Shown here piece after piece: positions 56,276 through 64,000 of a DNA stretch of 64,000 nucleotides. Within the stretch, counting starts at the first letter, position 1. Each line of letters opens with the position of its first letter. The DNA is taken from assembly GCA_033977485.1 (NCBI GenBank), contig CM066993.1, forward strand, positions 68,736,864 through 68,800,863, written 5' to 3'. Source of the stretch: Hydrangea macrophylla. Lineage: Eukaryota; Streptophyta; Magnoliopsida; Cornales; Hydrangeaceae. The position numbers and the translations under genes are program-made. The notes beneath the pieces are model-generated. The model saw only the letters and a list, made by a program, of their open reading frames with translations, ran no database searches and was not told where the DNA came from.

Positions 56276-59200
56276 GTATGTATCTCTAATCTTTCACTTG
56301 CTTGTCTGAAATTTGCTGGGGGTTCCAAACAGTCAAAAAAATAATCTTCAGCCTTTCACATAATTGGATTCTCTCTCTTCTAACTAGTTGGTCTTCCTCG
56401 ATTTTTCAGCTGTGACTATATAGACACTTCGTCTTCACAGATTTTGCAGGTAAATATCGAAACTAGCTCTTCCAATTATAGCCTGATTTTCCCACATTCA
56501 TTCTATTTATATAATGGATTAAAATTTAACTGATGCTGGGGTTTTGCGTACATTCAGTTTAGTCTATGTTCTAAATTGAGCTGACTCATTTTGTATTTTC
56601 TTCTAATAAAACTTCTTGTATATTTAATTTTATTCCCTTATTTGGGTTGGAGCTAATTTCCAATTTAGTCCTTCTTTTAACAAATAAAAAACCAGTGCCT
56701 TCCTATGTGTAGGCTAATAGCAGTTGAATTTTTCATTCCTTGAAATTGGTTTCTTAATCTCAGGTAAATCCACGCTCATTTCCCCATTCAGAATTCCATA
56801 GTAGGAGTGAAGTAATTCTTCTTCACTCACCCTGTATTTCAGTACAAAAAACATTTTGTTAAAATATACTTCCTAGCTATTTTAGTTTTTAAGTTCTGAA
56901 TTTGCATTTACTGGCTATTGATTTTATTAGTGATGTTTTGGAAGTTTAAAGCTACTGAATGTATTATTTTCGGCTAGGAATGAGTTGGTTATGGAACTTG
57001 GTAATTTTTAGTTGGTTTTCTCTTCTTAGAATCTAATTGTTACCTCTATTTCAAATCACTTCAGTCAGTTTAACAGTTTTTCCTTTTGTAGGTATCTTTA
57101 GTTTTAAGAATTTTGTACCCACTTTGTATGTCTAAGTGTTCATATATTTTAAAGTTATACTTCCAACTCCAACTAGGGATGTTTTCCAAGTTTCAAACCA
57201 GTCAATGTGGAGTTTTCTGGAACTTTGTATTTCTGAAAAATCTCTATCATGCTCATTCAACATCTTGGTTAACGTCAATCCTTGTAAGGATTTAGTTCCT
57301 CAGAAGTAAACTGGAAATTATACGTAGTGTAAACTTACGTAAATAGAAATTACACTAAAAGGAAAACCTCTAACTAATTTTACACTTGGTGTGGAAATTT
57401 GATTTTTACAACCACCTACTTTTAGTACGGCTTTATAGTCCTAAAATATTCTACACGATAACTATTTAGTCTTTGGAAAGGTTGTATAAAGTTTGAAGGT
57501 AAGGAGAAGCTTACAAATGATAGAAGACTGTTCTCTCAAGTGATGCTAAATATACTTTCAATAATTCTCTCTCAAATAAAAGTGAAATATTCTGGACTGT
57601 GGGTTAATGATTTAGGACAAATTTGGGGAAACATTTACGGCTTACCAACAAATTTGGGGGTTGCTTTTGGATTCAGTAAGGACAACTTTTTCACCTACAC
57701 TGCTTGCATGCGCTATTTACCCACCATCAATATTAGTATACCTTAACAAATTCACACAACGACGAATAATCTCACAATTAAACTTGGATCAGTCAATACA
57801 ATAAAGAAAATGTTAATTAAGCCATATTTGTTACCCATTGGTATTACCATATAATATTTACCAATGGCAACTTTGAAATTTCAATGTCAAACTATGACCT
57901 TTAATTTTATAACTAATTAAAGAAGAGTTTTATCTACCCTAATGTGATTATTAGAGTATTGAAGTACATTTAAAGAGAATTTATACAGATCAAATATATT
58001 TTAGGACATCATATTTTTCCAAACAATTCTTTTTCAAACCTCTATTATAAAATTTAATAACTTAAGATACAAAACTAAAAACCAAAACTGAAAAGCAAAA
58101 ATCACAATGTTACCACGGGAGTCCTTAGTTTTAATATTAATTTAATTCGAAAAAATATCATTTTCGAAAACGTAAAATGCAACTCTTCCATTGTAGATTT
58201 CATGCACGACTACTAAATTTGTATCTCTAATTTAGTTCCCAACACATGTGAAAGTGGAACAACATGTAATCATAGTTTAACTAAGCACAAATGCTGAAAA
58301 GTTGCTTTTTTCCCCCTTTTTTCAAAAATAAAAAACTTAACATATACAATTGTACTGCCAGATGCATTAAATAATTAAATTTCTGCCTTTGAACTACAAA
58401 GACAACCAGTTTACAAACATCCAGAACATAAAATCGATCCCCTTCAGCCTCTGTTGTTGTTTGGTTGCTCTAACTGTGACCTGATGCTACTTGAGACCAT
58501 ACTTGGAAGTATGTCCATGAGATGACCATTATATTATTTATTCTCTATAGAAGTTATTGATGTGACCAAAGCATCAACGATGGGATGTCGGAACCTTTAT
58601 TGGAGACTTGAGAATGAAAATTTTTTTAGGTTGAATTATTCATTTTGTGACAGCGCTATGCAACATACTGGTTGGCTTGCTAATTAATGTCTTACCCCTT
58701 GTCTTTCCATATTATTGGTACAAACTCTGTGAATCTTTCTTCTTATGCTATGATTCTTCAAATAAGAACTTGTTGTCAAGAGGAGTGCATCCTCTTTATG
58801 TAGTTACTTCTCTTTTACCCTTTCTTCTTTTTGGTTTCATCACATTTGTTTCATTTATTTCTTCCTCTTCATTTATGAGGATATCGTCCCCATTTTTTAA
58901 AGCTTCGTTTCCATTTGCTCATTCTTGCATTTTTTTTTATTTTTATTTTTTGTTATCTGCAAATCAGCAGAGAAGGACCTTTTCTGCAGACACCTTGTAT
59001 CCCAACTACTGGTTTGACCTACTGTAGTTGTTGGGAGCATCATATTGGCCATTGTTTGAAGCATCTTTATAGGACACTACGCACACGTCGTCGTATATCA
59101 GGTTTATAGGAATCTGCATACAACCCTTTTCAGTTTATATGGTAAAGCTTGGCATGTTGGTATTCAATCTTCAACAATTCATAATAGTCAGCCTATGGTT

Positions 59201-61694
59201 AGTCTATCAATTTACTGAGATAAACAAAAGAAAACATGTAGTAAAATACTGTCCTTGGCTTGGTTCATAAGGAAAAGAGAACTATGAACAGAAGTATGAA
59301 AAATAAAATGATGAGAAAATCAACTAATTAATACAAAAACACATGCGACTTAAAAATTTTAAAAAGAAAAGAAGAAGAAGAACACTCCAATCCTTGCTCA
59401 ATCAGGCACCAATACAGAAAGAAGAAAATCTCTCTCATTGGAGTTTTCTGTTGTGAAAAACAATTTGGATGAAGCCAAAATCATATCTGTTTTCATAGAA
59501 GCACCAGTAATGCTTACGCCAAGTTTATCTTCCTCGAGATCTATTAGAGAGGCTATACACGAGGTGAAAATGGTTCAGGTACGATCTTCTAATGGGACAT
59601 AAATGTGCCATTATTTTTTTCTTCTGGTTTTGGAATCTCTTGTTATGGATATTCAAGTAATCATGTGTATGATTGGCAAGACGTTGTTACTTTTGATATT
59701 TGTACTAAGGCTTTAATTTGACTTCAATTATTTGAACGAATTTTTACAACTCGTGCTACTCTGTCATTGATGTTATAGTAGTTCTTTTTGAAATTGCACA
59801 AAATTAATTTTTATTAGTGGAATCTAATCAGAACATGAGACCTATAAGGGTAGGATACCTACCCACAAAATATACATACACATATGTGTTATACCCAAAA
59901 AATATACATATACATATGTGTATGTTGCATCAACATGAACCATTATGTTTTTTTATAGTGGCAATTGTGTCAGAATATTGGACATCATTACACACCAGGT
60001 GTGTTGTGGCTAACTGTGCTAGGGTTGGAATAAGAAGTGCTTTTGTTTGAAAAAGTTCAGAAAGGTATGTTGTTATAAAATTTATATTGGAGCAACCTTA
60101 CTATTGCGCTGAGCGAGTCAGTCTCACCTTTTTGCTATGTAAAATAGCCTATTTAACATAAGTTTTAAATAGGAGCTATAAAAGCAACTATCATTGTACG
60201 CAGCTTAAGCTCTAAGTTCAGGTTCAGGTTCAGGTTCAGGTTCTGCTCAAGTGTAAACAAGAAGTTGGATGACAAAACAATTGCAATCAAAGTAAGAGCA
60301 CGTTTGGTGTCACTTGAATTTGGATGACCTCATTTTTTTACTTTTATAGTATTTTAGAGAAAAATCTAGCATGTTGAATGATGGCATTTGAAAAATAGGG
60401 AACTTCACACATTTTTTTTATATTGGCATTTCCATTGTTTTCTTAAAATGACAAATTCGTGATTATGCATCGTTCTGAATAAGCATTAAATGGGTCTATT
60501 CAAGATGCCGAACTTCTTGGTTAAAATTTTTTGAAAATTTTGAATACATGTATCCCATTCTAGGATGCCCAATGATTTTGTGGGAACGAATATGTTGTTT
60601 GTTAAAAATGGATGTATATTCTCTCTCCATTAGTGGTTGCAGAAGACTACTACTTTCCAAGAGTAGTGTTACACAATGTTTACTTTTATTACAACAACAT
60701 ACGAAATTTGCTTGCCTCGTTTTGAGTTACACTACTCAGAGTAATATTCTCAGAGTTGGTATGACTCGGAGTTTCAATTAGTTACGGTCTCTCATAAATT
60801 TGAATTGCCCATTCATGATTTCTAAAGCATATTTATACAGAAATTGATCATCTTGAATTTGGCCATTCGAGAAGGCATTACTGTTGTGAAAAGATTATGC
60901 TTAAAATCGTAAATTTGTCATCTTAAGAAAAAAAAAATTGGAAACATATGACAGAATATGCTCAAGTTTTCTTTTCTCTACATGGGCTAATTCAAGATAT
61001 GTATATGAAAGTGCTTTACAACTTGTGAACGAGTCTTTAGAATCACAGGATGCATATGCTTACTCTTGTCTTGAAAATTCCCCTATTCCAATGTCCGAAA
61101 CTCGGATGGCTGATCCATGTGATACAATGGGCAATTCAACCATCTTGGATCCAAGAATAGGTACCTCTATAAGCCAGTCAGCCAACCACAGCAACCCACC
61201 AAAAACCCAAAAAAAAAAAAAACAAAACAAAACAAAAACACCCCAGCTCCAACACTCATTGCCTTCAATTTGTTGGTTTTGACAATTGTTTGAGTTAAAC
61301 GTTCGTAAAGTTATTTGATGTATTAGTGAAATCAATATTTGCTAATCATCTTGTGTACATGTGTATAAGTTTCAATTGAAGTTTCATTTTACCTCAGTTG
61401 TATATGCTTACTATAAAAAAATATATATATATTAGGCATATCATTTATTTGGTTAGTTTACAGGTGGTAAAATATCATCTCTTGTCTGTTCCTGTATTCA
61501 TTAGGTTGGGTTACAAGGAAAATTCAACAACATACTCAACAAACGCATTCATGTCAATTTTTGGGAAAATTCCTCGTGTCCTATATTTGTAGTAATGATT
61601 TATTGGGTACCTTTACTTACATTTACAATTTCCTATTTAACAGTTTTAACATCTTATAGTACACTTTGAACCACTTAACCCTAGGAAACGATAG
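56276..61694. other. Rest of the Helitron interior, no recognisable gene
   Basis: AT-rich intron-like DNA. The 126-codon frame at 58647 is hydrophobic but Phe/Ser/Leu-biased and unlike a real protein. A TTCAGG hexamer repeat lies at about 60216-60242. Confidence 0.45.
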
Positions 61695-61729
61695 AATTAA
61701 GTTTCTCGCGCGCACGGGACTCCAACTAG

Positions 61730-61895
61730 TATATAGATACATAAATATTTTCTCACTTCTACTCTTAAATTTTTTTTTGCTCTTGTATCTCAACTACTAT
61801 TGATGTTGATAGATGGGTTATTAAAAAAACAGTTTTTTTTCCTCTTGTACCTCACCTATATCAATAATGATAGATCGATGTGCTATAAATCTATT
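61730..61895. other. Short intergenic stretch, no gene seen
   Basis: AT-rich. TGATAGATGGGTTAT / TGATAGATCGATGTGCTAT is a loose repeat. Confidence 0.4.
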
Positions 61896-62195
61896 AACAT
61901 ATATAAAAGAGGGAATGTATGTGTTTCTGTGCAATTTTGAAATCAATTTAGCCAATTTGGCAATTTTACACTTTGATTTATCCTATTTAGTAATTTTACA
62001 CATATAAGTCAATGCAAATTGCGGCTACATTAAAATTTCTCCATCAACATATATAAAAGAGGGAAAGTATGGGTTTCCGTGCAATTTTAAAATCAATTTG
62101 GCCAATTTGACAATTTTACACTTTGATTTGTCTTATTTAGTAATTTTACACATATAAGTCAATACAAATTGCAGCTACATTAAAATTTCTTCATC
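61896..62195. repeat. Tandem duplication of a 150-bp unit
   Basis: 61896-62045 and 62046-62195 both begin AACATATATAAAAGAGGGAA and end TTAAAATTTCTYCATC, with a few substitutions. Confidence 0.9.
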
Positions 62196-62860
62196 ATATG
62201 CATTAAAAATTACATATAAGTCAGTGCAAGTATTTAAATTATGGATAGATCCAATAGAAATTGCGACTGCTTGAAAATTTCTCGATGATATGCATTAGAA
62301 ATTACATATAGGTCAATAAAAGTGTTTAAATTATGGATAGATAAATAGAAAATGCAGTTGCTTTAAATTTTCATGATATGTATTAAAAATTATATATAGG
62401 TCAATAAAGTGTTTAAATTATGGATAGGTTAATAAAAATAGCGGTTGCTTTAAAATTCCTTCAAAAATTACAGATAGGTCAAAAAAGTGTTTAAATTATG
62501 GATAGGTCAATGACAACTTTTAAAATTAAGGAGAAGAAAATAATAAATAGATATAGGTCAATAAAGTGTTTAAATTATGGATAGGTCAATAAAAATTGCG
62601 ATTGCTTTAAAATTTCTTCAAAAATTACATATAGGTCAATAAAAGTTTTTAAAGTATGGATAGGTCAAAGACAACTTTTAAAATTAAGGAGAAGAAAATA
62701 ATTTACAAATAATTATTGAAAGGCACAAATTGATTTTGCCTAATTTGACATTTTCCAATTTGTTTCATCTCTTTTGGTCATTTTAAAATGTATATTGTGG
62801 CTGGAGTTAGGTGATGTGCATAAAAATTGTATATAAGGCAATAAAAGTGTTCAAATTATG
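62196..62860. repeat. Degenerate tandem array of ~70-90 bp units
   Basis: At least seven units with the core ATTACATATAGGTCAATAAA, then GTGTTTAAATTATGGATAGG and a TTGCGGTTGCTTTAAAATTT tail. Unit length varies, and some units are truncated or merged. Confidence 0.8.
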
Positions 62861-63255
62861 GATGACGAAATTATCTCCAAGAGAAGCAATTTTTTAATAT
62901 TAAGGAGTAGGAAACAATTTGGAAATAATTATTAAAAGAGCATATATACTATGTGATTCTCAAATATGTGACAATGGACTTATTGAATTTTAATTGGACT
63001 ATGTTGAAATGATTGCACCATTCTTAAAGGTTGTCCTACTACCACATATGTTGGGAATCACATTCGAGATACAAAATTTGGGAACATAGTATCACGCCAG
63101 ACACAATAATAGACAATCAAAGGGGGAAAAAAATTGTGAAAAGTATGATAATTGTCAAATTGTAAAAGTCCATTGAATGGGGAGATAGAATGTGTTGTTA
63201 GTTTAGTTAAGTCATTACACAATTAAAAAGAAGATTAATTGCAATTAGATTTTTA
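62861..63255. other. Intergenic DNA, no gene seen
   Basis: AT-rich, with no frame or repeat boundary I can support. Confidence 0.4.
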
Positions 63256-63756
63256 AAAATAGAAATTTGGTATTAAATACCAAATTAGGAAAATGATTTG
63301 GTTATAAGACATAAGGGAAAAATATTTGGGAATAAGTCCATGATTAATAGACATTAATAAACATAAGTCCTTTGACCCATATAATATCATAGTTTGTGAC
63401 CATTACACTCCTCACACACCTTACTGGTTTGTAGTTAGAGAGAGAGAGAGACCACCAACCATCATCGTCTCCGACCACCAACCACCGTCGTCTCCGACCA
63501 CCGAGAACTAGAGGTGAGACCACCAGTGACCACTATCATCTCCGACGACTATCACCATCCTTTTCGTGCTCACCCAAAGCAAAAGCCATTGCTGCATCTA
63601 TCTGGTTGCCATTGATGAGTCTTTCAAACTTTTTTGTCTAGTAAATGCAAAAGAGAAAAATAAGATACTATAGTTGGAAGAAAGGAGACACTGACTACTT
63701 AACAAGCATTTGAGAGAAGAACTTTGTAAGAGGTTTTGCAGTAGGAAGCCACATCA

Positions 63757-63802
<46 letters not shown>

Positions 63803-64000
63803 AATAAATATATATATATGTACACAAACACATATATGTATGCACATATTTCAAGACTGAAACTCTTGTTATTGATACTAATTTTTGCTCGTGAGTACTA
63901 GATTTCTTCCAATATGAGTTGAATTAATGGTTTGTTTGGTTTGAAATTTCACAAAAAAATTTTTGATAAATTTCACAACTTTTTTTGACGAATTGCACAA
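63256..64000. mobile_element. Start of a second copy of the 9925-11290 element, cut by the window end
   Basis: GGTATTAAATACCAAATTAG at 63271, the ATGATTTGGTTATAAGACAT stretch, a GA tract, CCACCAACCACCGTCGTCTC-type sequence and, at the very end, AATTTCACAA words match the inverted complement of 11290-9925 in order. A (CT)n microsatellite at 63755-63802 is specific to this copy. Confidence 0.55.

Larger units (their letters stand above)
54995..61729 (+). mobile_element. Non-autonomous Helitron (6.7 kb) with captured gene sequence
   Basis: The 5' end TCTACTATACTATAAGAACA follows an A, and the 3' end CGCACGGGACTCCAACTAG is followed by T, giving the A|TC...CTAG|T layout with a GC-rich segment just inside the 3' end. 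No target duplication is expected or seen. No Rep/helicase frame is found. The interior holds a CT microsatellite (55198-55222), a short direct repeat (CCGCTTCAAAAACTGC, about 55270 and 55321), and the HSP90-like exons at 55879-56275. Remaining frames are short. A stretch ending at about 59578 (NLDEAKIISVFIEAP, followed by GTACG) and the frame 60938-61282 may be other captured exons, unrecognised. Confidence 0.65.

Noticed and set aside
58647..59109. 126-codon hydrophobic ORF (possible membrane protein)
   Set aside because: Phe/Ser/Leu-rich translation of T-rich DNA in the Helitron, without family signature or supporting splice sites.

Overview
The window is nuclear DNA from a flowering plant, most likely a woody eudicot. 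The evidence is AT-rich intergenic DNA, GT-AG introns, plant LTR retrotransposon families, Stowaway and hAT MITEs, Helitrons, and a plant-type alliinase/tryptophan-aminotransferase-related (TAR) gene. I cannot name the species. No rRNA gene, functional tRNA gene or CRISPR array was seen.

Host genes. Two tandem minus-strand paralogues of the EGF-alliinase TAR family (TAR3/TAR4-like) lie at the left. Gene 1 shows only its first exon (1486-1781); the rest lies beyond base 1. Gene 2 is complete in five exons (14045-21278) and predicts an intact 458-residue PLP enzyme. Its introns are packed with small DNA transposons.

Layout. 1-1485: intron 1 of gene 1, with a foldback repeat family. 1782-14044: intergenic, holding LINE remnants (RTE and L1 types), a Helitron-like element, a TRIM, and foldback and Stowaway MITEs. 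14045-21278: TAR gene 2. 21279-25089: foldback MITEs. 25095-50306: one minus-strand Ty1/copia element with 184/204-bp LTRs and a perfect CTATG target duplication, stretched to 25 kb by nested insertions. These are three long solo LTRs (26330-28659, 30807-33534, 34186-36343), a small hAT-like MITE (37385-37576), and a 12.3-kb Athila/Tat-like Ty3 element (37657-49984, TSD TTGGT). The 3' LTR of that Ty3 element carries a further hAT-like element (46478-47589). 50312-54994: foldback MITEs, many set in TA microsatellites. 54995-61729: a non-autonomous Helitron that appears to have captured part of a cytosolic HSP90 gene. 61896-64000: tandem repeats, then the start of a non-autonomous element that also occurs whole at about 9925-11290.

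How it fits together. The only apparently functional host coding capacity is the TAR pair. The Ty3 element is young: its LTRs are nearly identical and its ends are perfect. It cannot move alone, because gag is joined directly to the end of pol. It keeps two extra open frames of unknown function and a tRNA-like Pol III promoter unit inside each LTR. The three solo LTRs share termini, and each carries its own cluster of a different short palindrome. These are the least explained structures in the window.
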